From: Talinum fruticosum
Lineage: Eukaryota; Streptophyta; Magnoliopsida; Caryophyllales; Talinaceae
Length of the DNA: 64,000 nt
Reading direction: 5' to 3'
NCBI GenBank assembly: GCA_021018815.1
Contig: JAITYX010000008.1
Span: 3,718,001 to 3,782,000 of the forward strand
Both the position numbers and the translations under genes were made by a program. Below the pieces are notes generated by a model. That model had not been told where the DNA came from. It searched no databases and saw nothing but the letters and a program-made list of their open reading frames with translations. This document shows positions 1 through 10,839 of this stretch, piece by piece (positions within the stretch are counted from its first letter, which is position 1; each line of letters begins with the position of its first letter).

Positions 1-1139
1 AAACAACAATCGAATGGAAGAGAAGCGTTCGAAGAGTTTCAATTATTTCTTTTAATAGAAAGATTTATTTTGTTATTTTAATTATGACTTTGTTTGAATT
101 TAATTTTCATTGTAAATGTGGTATGAATTCAATTAATAAAATTTATCTATTATTCTAAATAAAAAAAAAGTGACCAAAAGCAGCTTCCCTTTCTTGCCTT
201 GCCCTCCACTCCATTCGTTGTATCCCAAAAGCAACTTGTCGGTATGGATTACATCAAGGGTCTAAGGCACACCTAGGCATGTAACATTATCTTTGACCAT
301 GTAACATTACCTAGGGTGTCAAGGCTCAAGCCTCCATCACACACAATATCGTCACGATTGAGGAATATTGCTCCCAGCATTCGAACCCGGGGAGTGGATG
401 GAGGATAGAGCCGATGGCCATCACGCCACTCGGCCTCCTCGACGCTCTATATATTGAATTTACTTGAATTCATTATTAGATTTAAAAGATCATTTGTATA
501 GAGCACACTCAAATTAAAATACCCTTTAAAGGAAAATCATCACCAAGTTTGGGAAAAGCAATTCCATCCTGTTTGATGGGATAAACCACTCATAAGATAT
601 GTTAAATTTAATTTTGATTGATCATTAAGTATTGATAGTAATGCAACTGTAGGACTCATTATACGAGAAAAAAATTGAAAGTTGTTACAAGTAGGAACTT
701 CCAATCTTAGTTTTACCTTTATATTGATGGTTGAAATTAATGCCTTAAAATTTAGGCAGAAGCACTAAAAGCAGGTAATTGAATATTATACATTGAAAGA
801 TGATAACAAACTCATTATTGACGGGATAAAAAGAAAGTTTAAGTCATCATGATAAGTTGATTTCATCATCATATATCATCCTACTATGAGTGAGGTTACT
901 ACTTTTAGTATCAAACACATTTTTAGTGAAGTTGGGAACATAAAACACTGGATTATGAACATAAGACAATTGATTAGTACGAACATGGCAATGAAAGTTG
1001 ATCACTATTATCAAATACTCCGTAATTTACATTGAAACACCCCCACCCCCAAAATAAACCAAAAAAAAGAAGGAAAAAAGAAAAAATATGTACGTAAAGA
1101 ACAAAGATTAGGGGCACCACAGGAACAAAACAAAGGAGC
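1..1139. other. intergenic flank, no gene recognised
   Basis: AT-rich flank downstream of the minus-strand UGT gene. The first ~60 bases could be the last codons of a truncated plus-strand frame that stops near base 54, but nothing identifies it. The only structured segment is the SINE-like patch at about 250-450. A C-rich then A-rich stretch lies at about 1037-1085, just past the UGT stop, and probably belongs to that gene's 3' UTR or flank. Confidence 0.5.
250..450 (-). repeat. possible tRNA-derived SINE fragment
   Basis: On the minus strand a box-A-like 11-mer (TGGCGTGATGG, complement of 418-428) is followed about 30 bases later by a box-B-like motif (GGGTTCGAATG, complement of about 378-388). 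That is the internal RNA polymerase III promoter layout of tRNA-derived SINEs. The patch is clearly more GC-rich than its surroundings and has a short direct repeat (catgtaacatta, twice, at about 279 and 299). No cloverleaf could be drawn by eye, so it is not called as a tRNA gene. Confidence 0.35.
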
Positions 1140-2591
1140 TCAAGAATGATCATGAGAGCGATGAGAACTCAAATCTTGCAACAAGGCAGTGAGATCAGAG
1201 TGAGATGAGCCACCTTCTTCGATAGCCTTCCATGCCATCTCCTTGAGTTTCTTCGCTCTGCTACGCATCTCTAGAGCCTCTTCTCCCACCATGAGTTGCC
1301 TCAATGCTGCCTCTATTTGTTCATGATTAATAAAACTACCTTCAACTATCATACTCCATTCCTTAGAACCAATGGGAATCCCAACCTTCAAAATCTCCGT
1401 CACCAACTTTTCGTTAAGAAATTGCTCAGCAAACACCGGCCAAGTGACCATAGGCACCCCAGCTGTTATACCCTCTAGAGTCGAGTTCCACCCACAATGA
1501 GTCACAAACCCTCCAATGGCTTCGTGATCTAAAATCAACACTTGGGGTGCCCATCCTCTTATGATTAGTCCCCTGTCTTTGGTCCTTTCCTCAAACCCTT
1601 TTGGCAACCAAGGTTGGTTGTCCTTCTCTTCCCCTCCATCCATGGGTTTCTTTACGACCCAAATGAATTGTTGCCCTGAAGCTTCTAGACCCTTTGCAAT
1701 CTCACGAAGTTGGGAGGATGAAAAACGACATAAGCTCCCAAAACAAGCATAAATCACCGAGTTGGGTTCCTTAGAATCGAGCCACTTTAGGCACTCGTGC
1801 TCATCGATTGAACATTTATTCCCTCTTTGAGACTTACTCTCAAAGTCCCTATTACATAGCGAAAGAGGACCTATCTGCCATGCGTTTTTTCTTGACACCT
1901 TCCTATAACAATCAGCATACTCTGGCTCAAGCTCATAGAAGCTATTAACAATGGTACCATAACTTTTATGGTCATATTGAAAACACGCGTTGACAAGCCT
2001 CATGGATTCACTGTCCCGATTTTCACGAATGTCAGGAGATAGTTGCAACCGCGTCAAACTAATCACATGGGGAAGATTTGGGATGACAAAGGGCTCATCT
2101 TCGGTTGAAACCGACATATAAGGCTTATCTTCCATCAAAATCACGTCAGCACAATGCGCAAAGTAGCTAGTCCCATGAAACACTAGCCTAGGGACACCAA
2201 ATTTGGCTGCAGATTCACTTGCAAAGGGTAAGAAAACATCGGCTATGAGGCAATCAGGCCGGGTTTTCTCCAAGAACTCTTCAAGGGGACCTTGAAGCAG
2301 CTGAACCCCCTTCATGAACTTGATGGGCTGTTCAGGAGAAGTGCAATGCTCCACGTTCTCTATGCCTCGAGGGAGGCCAGCTTCATCGGAGGGAAATGTG
2401 AAGATTTCAAGGTTAGTGTTGGTGCCCTCAAGGGACTTTGTGAAGTTTGGGGCGTTGAGAGAGGTCGTTATGACGGTTGTTTTGACATGGCGCAACGCAA
2501 AAAGTCGAGCCATGTCGAGCATTGGGATGGTGTGGCCAGGGGCCATCAGAGGGAAGAAGGCTACATGTAGTTGATGAGGTTCGGCACCCAT
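1140..2591 (-). CDS. UDP-glucosyltransferase, UGT73-type
   Basis: Family-1 plant UDP-glycosyltransferase that should move a sugar, most likely glucose, from UDP-sugar onto a small hydroxylated acceptor (flavonoid, phenolic or terpenoid) in the cytosol. The intronless frame gives 483 residues, the usual family length. The start at 2591 (MGAEPHQLHV) is preferred over the ATG 18 bases upstream because the conserved N-terminal strand begins just after it. Visible motifs are the catalytic His in APGHTIP (about residue 20), its partner Asp in PDCLIAD (about 118), and a complete 44-residue PSPG donor box at about 347-390 that starts WAPQ, contains HCGWNS and ends FAEQ. The final Gln is typical of UDP-glucose users. 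Overall similarity is to UGT73 flavonoid/scopoletin glucosyltransferases; the acceptor cannot be read from sequence. The frame is unbroken and a TATA box lies upstream at 2668-2677. Confidence 0.95.
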   Translation of the reverse strand: MGAEPHQLHVAFFPLMAPGHTIPMLDMARLFALRHVKTTVITTSLNAPNFTKSLEGTNTNLEIFTFPSDEAGLPRGIENVEHCTSPEQPIKFMKGVQLLQGPLEEFLEKTRPDCLIADVFLPFASESAAKFGVPRLVFHGTSYFAHCADVILMEDKPYMSVSTEDEPFVIPNLPHVISLTRLQLSPDIRENRDSESMRLVNACFQYDHKSYGTIVNSFYELEPEYADCYRKVSRKNAWQIGPLSLCNRDFESKSQRGNKCSIDEHECLKWLDSKEPNSVIYACFGSLCRFSSSQLREIAKGLEASGQQFIWVVKKPMDGGEEKDNQPWLPKGFEERTKDRGLIIRGWAPQVLILDHEAIGGFVTHCGWNSTLEGITAGVPMVTWPVFAEQFLNEKLVTEILKVGIPIGSKEWSMIVEGSFINHEQIEAALRQLMVGEEALEMRSRAKKLKEMAWKAIEEGGSSHSDLTALLQDLSSHRSHDHS

Positions 2592-2667
2592 TGTCAGAAC
2601 CCAGAACAACAGTGTTAAAAGCGAGCCTTTTAGTCGTCAGCTACCTTTCCTACGGATTTCCTGACTG

Positions 2668-2677
2668 AATTTATAGT
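2668..2677 (-). promoter_or_regulatory. TATA box of the UGT gene
   Basis: ACTATAAATT on the minus strand, about 77 bases upstream of the chosen ATG. It would place transcription start near 2640 and leave a 5' UTR of about 50 bases. This also supports the downstream start codon at 2591. Confidence 0.55.
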
Positions 2678-2699
2678 AGTGTTATTTCTCTGTTCTATT

Positions 2700-4068
2700 T
2701 CTGGATACCCAAAATCACATTTTTGGTAACATAACATGTGAACAGAGTAATCTCAAAGATTGTGACATTGCTGATTGGAGCATTTCTGATGAAAAAGGGA
2801 GATTTGATCTATTTTTTGAAAATAAATCCTTATGTTCAAAAAAGTTCATATTTAATAATTATAACAACCTATTCAATAATTCTGATCTGTAACTTTTTTT
2901 CTTACATAAAAAATTGATATATCTTGTTTGAGTTAATACTGTATTTTTAACCAAAACAAGTAGAAATTTCTAACAGTCCCTTGTTTACGTAAATTACAAA
3001 GTACTGCTATTTTGTTCCATTATTGCATATCCAAAATCTATATTGTTTCATTAGGATCGAATCGAATATTGTGATCAAGTCTCATTAGGATCTTGTACAG
3101 CCTGGCGTAGTCGTCTAGCCACCACCACTAGCTAAAATGAGATTACGAATAAACTCCAATCACTACACTAATGTAGAAAAGACAACAACAAATGGCAATA
3201 CATGACAAAGGGGATAATTGATCTGATTATGGTTCCAAGATTCTGTGGCTGTGAGCTTCATAACGTTAAGAGACGAGAAGATATTGTATTGTATTTGTAC
3301 CCATAAACATATACCACATGAGATGACCGGACAAAAGTAACGTGCATGGGACGTATTTCTTGATTTATCATGTACCGTAGCCAATCTCTCTTCCTTATCC
3401 TTGCCTCCAACGCCCACAACTCACCACTTCTGCTATTGTCCTTAAGAAATTTTGCGGGTCTCCACAAAACACGCATCGATTATTCGTTACTTAACAGTTA
3501 TATTCTTGCAGATATAATGGCAAAATATTACATACTTCAGTATTATTGATGTATGTTTAGCATTATTAAATGCTCTTTAATGTAAATCTTTTGAAATCAT
3601 TCTCCGTGTGTACACAACTTTTTAAAAAATGAAGTTATCTACATTTGATTTTTATTAAACTCTACGAAAATGAAGATTCACATCCGGAGGAATTATCGTA
3701 TGCTAAAACAGTGGACAATCATTTTTTAATCTTTACATTCCAGTGGAACCCTTTGGCGTCTCAAAAATGTCTCCAACCCCTCCCCCCAAACTAAAACTAA
3801 AAGGAAAAACATAACTTGAATTTGGTAAGGACTAATGTCATCTCGTGATAGCGCTACAGAGAGAATCGATATCGGTATAGTACAAGTCATAAATCCTCCA
3901 AAGCTCCCACGACAACAAGAACGATGCGAAGCTAATGAAATGTATCAGCCACAATGTGAATGTTATCAATATATTCACAACTACTTAGGAATGAATCTTA
4001 ATGTAAATAAAAGGCATTTCATTGTGAGAATCTGCTCGTTCCTGTTATATAACAAAGAAATGTCTTAA
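2700..4068. other. intergenic, no gene recognised
   Basis: AT-rich sequence upstream of the UGT promoter. Short open frames are present on both strands (for example around 3160-3480 and 3835-4068), but none has a recognisable domain or plausible splice partners. A C-run followed by A-rich sequence lies at about 3777-3812. Confidence 0.5.
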
Positions 4069-6091
4069 GGCTTTATTTGATTCTAAGAAAATTAGAAGGA
4101 AAGAAAAAAATGTGGAAAATGAATTTCTTTCCTTGTTTGAATTGAAGAAAAATGAGAGAAAAAAGTTTGATGAAAAAGCTCATGGAAAATTTTGTCAATT
4201 TGGTCAATGATATTTTCGAAAACTCGGACACTCGCTCAATATCTTTCTGAATCATGCAAAAGGAATCGGGTATACCGATGTTATTCATATAGAGTTTTGA
4301 TTCCAAGACATTCTCTCGTGTCTTAAAAACTTACTTGAAAAAAATAGTATTTTCTCTAAGTGATTCGGCCCTCACTTATCTCTTTTATCGCTTTTCAATT
4401 AGCGACTCGAAAAGCTGGATCTTTATTCCGAGTCCACTCTCACTCAGAATAATCGCATTTCGAATATACCAGGTATTCCGCCGTTTCTCACTCGGAATCG
4501 ACTTATGGTTATCTATTCTATTGTTTGCATAGTCGGTATTCGTAGTTCTTCTCATGCTTAGTCTATATCAAGTTTTTCCCACTCGATATTCGTTATAGAA
4601 CTTGATCCTTTACTTAAGACTAAGTCATATGGAATTCCGAGTATCATGGATATTAGACTCGGAAAATTCCATTTCTTTTCGACTCGGATAATCAATTGCG
4701 TATTTTCCATAACTATTCTATTATCCGTGTCTAACCTTGGACCAAAGTATTTTATACTTTGAGAACCAAAGTTGTTTTACTTTTGTAGGTTATCCAATCG
4801 AGGATATCTTTTCAAACTACAAAAGTAGCCGGCTTCGAACGTCAAATCACCAGCGAGATATGGCTTTTCAACTTCCCCGCTTTAGTCCCGGAAGATTGTG
4901 TCGAAGTCATGCGCTTCCATATCCGGAAAAGCTCGGAACGCTAAGCCTAACGGTGGTTTCCACCTCATTTTTCAAGACACAACCGATGGTTTTGGGACTT
5001 CCAAGAGAATTAAACCGTTGTCCAACGTTCATATTTCAACGGATACTTTCGAGTGACTCGGAAAGTCTCTCCCAACGGTCACGAAGACTCTCGGTCGGCG
5101 AGATGAAGATAACGGCTACTCTGCTTGGTTATCTATAAATAGAAGCCACTTCACAAGACTTGAAGATTGCCGAATCTATTGTTAATACACATACTTGAGA
5201 AAAGTTATTGCATTTACTTCCAATCTTCCACTTACAACTCCCATTCCGTAATTCTTTACTCTACGAGTTGTAAGGTCTTGTACTTAGTTACAAACTCTTC
5301 TTACATTCTTTGTAAGGTCCCTTGACTAAGGTGTAAAGGTTAATTCGAGCTTAGTTGTACCTAGCTGTAAGGGTTATCTCAGCTAGGAAGTATTAGATCG
5401 GATAAGGGAACTTCGAGTCTAGGAAAACTTGTATAGAGTTGTCTAAGGGAGCAACTCGGGTTACGTCAAGTTCACGGTATTTTGTGGACTCAAAATAGTG
5501 GATTTGACTTCGTGTCTGGATTGACACGGGCCGTGGTTTTCCGCCCGGGAGGGTTTCCACGTAAAATCTCTATGTTCATTTTCCGAGTTCATTCTAGACT
5601 CGAGACGACTTTCTTGCTCTTGCTTCTTCCGGTTCATTGCTTTCGAGTCCAATCTTTTCGACCTCGTTGTTAGACTCGGAATCTGTCTTTGCCTCTTTTA
5701 CGTGTAAAAGTGTGTATTTTCACGAAGAATTTTCTATCACCCTATTCACCCCCTCTAGGGTGAATCGGACTCTCCCGAGCAAACCTTCATTTTCCTTCCA
5801 AAATTGAGAGGAAAATGGAAGAAAAATTTCACAAGAGAGAGAAATGAAAAAAAGAGAGAATTCTGTTAAGAAATGCCATTAAAAATTTTCTCTCTCCTCT
5901 CAATTAATCAATGTTATTGAGTATTTTCTCTATACTCTCCATGACAATGTAATAGTTATAATTTTTTCCCTCTATTTTTCCTTGAACCAAACATAAGAAA
6001 AAAATTAATTTCCTCTTAACTTTTTTCCTCATCACTTTTTTTCCATTTAAATTTTCTTTCCAACATATTTTCTTACAATCAAATAGAGCTC
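4069..6091. mobile_element. DNA element with ~43-bp terminal inverted repeats, probably non-autonomous
   Basis: The left end (4069-4112) and the reverse complement of the right end (6049-6091) match over about 43 bases with few differences. Both read GCTYTATTTGATT, then TAAGAAAAT, then GGAAAGAAAA. Inward from each end the sequence is rich in GAAA/GGAAAA blocks typical of a MITE-like arm. The left flank reads TTA or TTAA, which suits a Harbinger-type target site, but the right flank does not give a clean duplication. No transposase is visible. The middle, about 4200-5790, looks different (see the LTR-like core), so the whole may be a nested insertion. Confidence 0.55.
4200..5790 (+). repeat. 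LTR-like core (solo LTR candidate) inside the TIR element
   Basis: This block differs from the arms around it. It contains many CTCGG/GACTCGGA-type octamers, a TATA box (TCTATAAATAG at about 5129-5139) followed by T- and C-rich leader-like sequence, and near its right end the string CTATTCACCCCCTCTAGGG. That last string, as I remember it, is typical of the 3' part of plant Ty1-copia LTRs. No gag/pol frame or primer-binding site follows, so a solo LTR is the best guess. The exact TG...CA borders and the 5-bp target duplication could not be fixed by eye. Open frames here (for example 4737-5138) have no recognisable domain. Confidence 0.4.
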
Positions 6092-6475
6092 AAAAGAACC
6101 CGTTGTACCGATACGTGTTGATTTAAGTGATCTAACACGTATTCTCCTGAAATGAGGTCACTAGTAGCTCAACTCCAGTCAAAATGAAGGATCTAATACC
6201 CCCAAAAATGTCTTAACATCGCAACACAACGGTAACATTCAGTTAGCCACGATTCTCAAAAATCACGTCACTAAGCCTGTAATCAACCCAATAAATACAA
6301 CAATATTCAACCTTACATTTAACTATTCTATAAAAATCAGACATTTATAGTAACAAAATATACTAACTGTCGACTGTCCAACTTTATTCCGCTGGAGATC
6401 ATTATTTCGATCTCACATTTAACAATTTACATCCAATCTAATAAAAATTTTCACAAACAAAAAAAAGATCAAACG

Positions 6476-8430
6476 TTAATCAACAGCAGGTTTGCTGTCA
6501 TAAGCTTCTCTAGCTTCTAGTACATCAGTGCAGTACCTCTTTGACATAATTTCAACTTGCTCAGCAAATGACTTGATCCCATGCTCACCAATGTTGCGCA
6601 CCATTTGGTTCCACCGCTTTCTGCACAAATCACCGGACCTATGCTCCAGAAGATTGTCCCAATTTACATCTTCTTGGCAGGAAGCATCAAGCTCATCTAA
6701 TGCAATAATCAACCGGTAATCATCGACATCGGCCCACTTCCCTTCTGCCACCATTGGAGACGTTAATTGGTCATACCATTTCTGGCAACAAAGTGCACCG
6801 GTTCTGGTTGAAACCTGCTCACCAATTGCTTCCCAGCTAATGTTGTCCCTCAACATGCCATGCATTGATTTTTTTCCTCAAATGCCTTCATTCTTAAATC
6901 CATGTTCACCCGATCAAATAGAACCTTGTATTCGTCCTGCGACCAGCGTCCCTTCCTCTTGTTGGGATACTTTATCCTACGCCACGTGTCCTTGACATGA
7001 ATCCTATGTTTACCAAGTTCTTCGGCCAGCATCTTCCAATCTGGACCGTACTGCTCACGGAAGTTCTTGAGAAGCTCAATTTCTTCCGGGGTCCAGCAAC
7101 GACTTTCACTTCTTTCAAATAATATATGAGCCCGATTATAGACGGTCATATGAGGTCTTGAAGGCAAGGCTTTCCCTATTTCTCCCCAACAGTCTCTAAC
7201 TTCAGGGTATAACCCACACTTCAGAACCATCTCCAAACCCTTTTCGCCGAGTTGGTGTTTCTCTATGTAATTTAGCACAGAATTTTTAACAATCCGATCT
7301 TCCTCTTTTGAGAACCGCTTGCCACGTATAAGGCCATCATCAACCTTTTTTGTTTGATGGTCCTCTTTGCGGTTCACTATAGGATTTCCACCAATCTGAT
7401 CTTCCTCTTTCAAGAGCTGCTTGCCTCGTCTGAAAACACCTATTTTTTCTTACCACTGCTATGATCCTTAAGCTTTTCTGTCCCCCTCGAGTTGTCAGCA
7501 AGGGATAAAAACTCCACTTGATCAGAAAATCTGACCTTCTTTGGCTTCTTACTGGAAGCAGATCTTTCAGAAGGCTCGATAGGATTATTCTTCTTATTGG
7601 TCTTGAAAGCGCCAGCTTTGGCATCTCCTTTAGTGTCAGATCCCATAAATTTCTCCTCCTTCCTGTCACTGCCCCAGTCCCTGCTGTTTTTGCCATTGCT
7701 TGTTGAAGGCACATCAATAATATTAACAAATTCTTCAACCAAAGAACCAGCTCTCAGATCATTCTCTTTCTTCCTTCTCTTTTTACCTTTCAAAGACTTT
7801 ATTTTTTCACTAATTCTGCCCTCAATCTGATTTGCAACAAACCCAGCATGACCAACAGCTCCATTCCCCTCATTCTCTGGAAAACCAGAACTGGTACCTT
7901 CTGTGGTAAATCTAATGGATTTCTCCTTCCTTTTATGACCTCTAGTCCCACCGTCTTCCCTACTGCTGCTTGAATGCAAAGCTGTACTGTTCAAATGTTC
8001 TTTCTCCATGTAAACAGCCCCTGACTCATCCACTCCCTTCTTTTTCTTCTTTCTCTTTATGTCCTTCATGTGCTCCACTTTCTCAGCAACATTCTCTGCC
8101 TGTGATACCCCGCCCTCATTTCCAATTTTATTCTTTTTCTTCTTTTTTTCCTTTCTAGTATTATTTGCTTCATCTTTTTATTGGTTCTGTTTCTCCTCAA
8201 AGCTTTCTTCTCCATTTTAGAACTGTAATGAGCATCCAAGTTTGAGACCACATCAGCAGCCACTTCAAAAGCAATCAAGCCACCTAAAAATTTTGTCTTT
8301 TTCTTTTTATGGCCTTCATTGTCAATTCGTAGGTGACCATCCTCTCCTCTTAAAGCATTGGACTCCCTCTTCTTTCTTTTCTTGGATTTTTCTTCAGATT
8401 GTATCGGGCATCTTCTTTTATCGCAGCCAT
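6476..8430 (-). CDS. REB1/TTF1-like Myb-domain DNA-binding protein, with four 1-base frame breaks
   Basis: Plant homologue of REB1/TTF-I-type Myb proteins, nuclear DNA-binding proteins linked elsewhere to RNA polymerase I termination. The likely ATG is at 8430 (MAAIK). The N-terminal third is very Lys-rich (nuclear/nucleolar signal-like). The C-terminal half holds Myb/SANT-type repeats with conserved Trp: RGKRFSKEED, then SRCWTPEEIELL, KGRWSQDEY, GKWADVDDY and CRKRWNQM. The frame breaks four times: between about 8387 and 8418, between about 8150 and 8186, at the T6 run 7443-7448, and at the T7 run 6869-6875. Adding one base to each run restores a continuous 652-residue protein with sensible sequence across every junction. 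The span is intronless apart from a possible 5' UTR intron with its acceptor near 8467. I treat it as a real gene with assembly errors; a decayed pseudogene is the alternative. Confidence 0.8.
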
Positions 8431-9546
8431 GATATTAGGACCCTTTATGACCACCCCTCAAAGATCTGAGATGAAAAATTGACAGCATAAGCAAAAAGAA
8501 AATAAAACCTTTTGAAGCCTAACATTGAGCAACAAAAAAGAAAGAACATCAGAGGAACTAGGAGGTAACTAATCATGGAAAATATAACTGGGAAAACAAA
8601 GACATAATCTATATGACAAAAATGCAATACAAAATCACATCATTCTACAATCTATAACATCACATCAACTTACAAAAATTACCATCAAATTTTGGATACT
8701 CATCACAACAAGCAACGCTATCACTATGTCTTGTGAATCATCAACATCACTAATAGCTCAGAGACAAGGTATCTGGTGAAAAATGGTATACAGAAGATCA
8801 AATCCAAGCTACCCCTCCCCCTCTGAAGGGACAAGCAGCTAAGGCCTTTTCAAGCACCTTGCACATTCTTCCCCCGGCTCATCACGTTAACTTTACTAGT
8901 TAAGCCTTCAACTTCAAGTGGTGCTTGTCATGAAGCTTAATGATGCCAATAGAATGCACACACACCAGTTACCAATTACAAATTACAGAATGCACGGTTG
9001 CTTCCAATTGAAAGCATAAAGTAGTCCTTTCAGGCCCATATGCCACTCAACAAAATGACTGTAAGATATTAGATGAAATAAACAGAGTCACATGTCACCA
9101 GGACAATACAATTTCGAAAAAACAACAGACTCGAAGAATACACGAGAATTATCATCCATGACACCAGATTATGGCCAAATCCATGTAAAAAATAGTGGAT
9201 TTAGGTCTCATTCCACTGTGTAATTAAGCAAATGCTATCCCAGAAATCAATAAAATAAAATCTCCATCTTACACTCTCATAACTCAATTCAACCAAAACA
9301 GCAAGATTTCAGAGTGTGATTCTTATTTGTTGAAACAATGACCACAATGTAAGAAAAATTATTAAAACATGGAAGTTTCTGAAACTTTGAGCATGCTGCA
9401 TTTATTCAATTTCCAAAACAAAGCCCATAACTACAGAGACAACCATCACAAACAGATGGTTTAACAGGCTGACAATCGCAAGGCAAGAAGATACCTATGT
9501 GCTTGAGCAAAAATTCAATACGGGAAAGGAGAGTCAATGGTGGTTA
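8431..9546. other. 5' region of the REB1-like gene and 3' flank of the LYR gene
   Basis: No coding frame is recognised. On the minus strand a good splice acceptor (pyrimidine-rich tract then CATCTCAG at about 8467) sits 37 bases before the REB1-like ATG, so part of this stretch is probably a 5' UTR intron. I could not locate its donor with confidence. The right side should carry the LYR gene's 3' UTR. Confidence 0.4.
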
Positions 9547-9819
9547 TCACTGGATATGCTTAGGGATTTCGCCTTTCTTTAAAAGAGACAAAGAGTACTC
9601 AGCAGCATCAATGAGGTCAGCAATATTGTGAACAGATCGCTCTTCAGACCCGAACAAGAACATAGCACGGACCTCTGCTTTCTTGGCCAATCTAGCAGCA
9701 AAAGTAAGTGGCAATTCTGGGGAATTGAGACTCCGCAATATTTGTCTGTATAGAGAAAGCACTCGAACCCTATTCCTCATTAGATCCTCCGTTGTTGCCC
9801 ATATCAGACCTTTTGCCAT
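9547..9819 (-). CDS. LYR-motif mitochondrial protein (LYRM9-like)
   Basis: A 90-residue protein beginning MAKGLIWATT. It carries the L-Y-R tripeptide at residues 23-25 within LSLYRQILR, then a conserved Phe and a helical, basic body. LYR proteins are small mitochondrial adaptors that help assemble Fe-S enzymes and respiratory complexes with the acyl carrier protein. The sequence closely resembles what I remember of Arabidopsis At3g19508, an uncharacterised LYR protein. The CDS is one exon. A splice acceptor (GTTCAG) ends at 9830, ten bases before the ATG, which excludes the longer upstream in-frame start at 9855. The matching donor is at about 10549 after a noncoding first exon. Confidence 0.85.
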   Translation of the reverse strand: MAKGLIWATTEDLMRNRVRVLSLYRQILRSLNSPELPLTFAARLAKKAEVRAMFLFGSEERSVHNIADLIDAAEYSLSLLKKGEIPKHIQ

Positions 9820-9829
9820 TGTTTTGACA

Positions 9830-10549
9830 CTGAACATATCAGATGTAGATACCACGTTTACTTACATTGGCAATGAATTTCTCATATTAAATGTTTACTG
9901 AACATACAAAATAGTCCATATATAGATCAATAACAACAGTAGACCAGTAGGCTATGCTCATTTCATTTCCAAAGAAGGGCCGCTCAAGAAGGTGTTAGCA
10001 GGACTCACTCAAGAAAGTTTAAATGATGCCCTGCACATACTGAGTAATTCAAGACTCCATACAAATTAGACTCCATAAAAGGTTGTGGTTGTGGAGCTCT
10101 ACAATAAAACCCCTGGGCTGAATATATCAAATTAGAAGAAAAAAAGAGCATAACTGCCATCTACAACTTTCAATCTCAATCTGACTTAACGAAAATAATT
10201 TGATGCTTATGGTAAAAATAGCCAGGGCACCCATGCGACCAGGATCAAGTGCTCAGAAATTAGCGTTTCAAAATCAATGGAGATTAGACAGCATGTGCGA
10301 GACCCAACAACTAGCCAACAAAAACAAACATAAATTGCACTCCATCAACCAGGACGATCACATTAATGCCTACAATGCCAACTAAATCACGCAAAATTTC
10401 AAAGAAGAAATCAAGACAAACAAAAAATCAATCAACAATTTCGAAACCGATCCATACCGGCCTTGGTATGAGCTCACCGAGCTCAATGAATGCTCTAATT
10501 AGGCTTCGGATAACAAAATCGACGCAAAGGAGTGGAGAGAGATACCTAA
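9830..10549 (-). other. 5' UTR intron of the LYR gene (inferred)
   Basis: The acceptor TATGTTCAG ends at 9830 and a donor TTTTAG|GTATC lies at about 10549 on the minus strand. The sequence between is AT-rich and noncoding on the sense strand. The first, noncoding exon would run from about 10550 to 10750 and includes a GC-richer block at 10575-10645. Confidence 0.5.
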
Positions 10550-10839
10550 AACATGAGATTTACGGTTGAGTGATGGCGGCGTCTCCGTTGCTGGGCTGCT
10601 GGTTGTCGGTGGACACGGCGGAGGCTGAGGCGGCGGGGCGGGAGAACTGAGAATAAGATGGAGAGATTTTCCGGGAGTTTTGAAAGAGGTGTAACGAATT
10701 TGACAGAGAGAGAATCCGATATATGAAATAGGAACCCTAATTTGGCGTGCGATGATGGAATCTCTCCTTTTTCCAGGATTTTATTCTCCCTTTTGAGTGC
10801 AGCGTGGGCCAGATTGGGCCCATGGCCGATCAAGTATTC

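Noticed and set aside
378..428. tRNA gene on the minus strand
   Set aside because: Box A and box B look present, but no acceptor stem or anticodon arm could be formed, so it was kept only as a SINE candidate.
7518..8158. Several plus-strand frames rich in Ser, Phe and Leu
   Set aside because: They are antisense shadows of the Lys-rich REB1-like gene; complementary Lys codons read as Phe and Leu.
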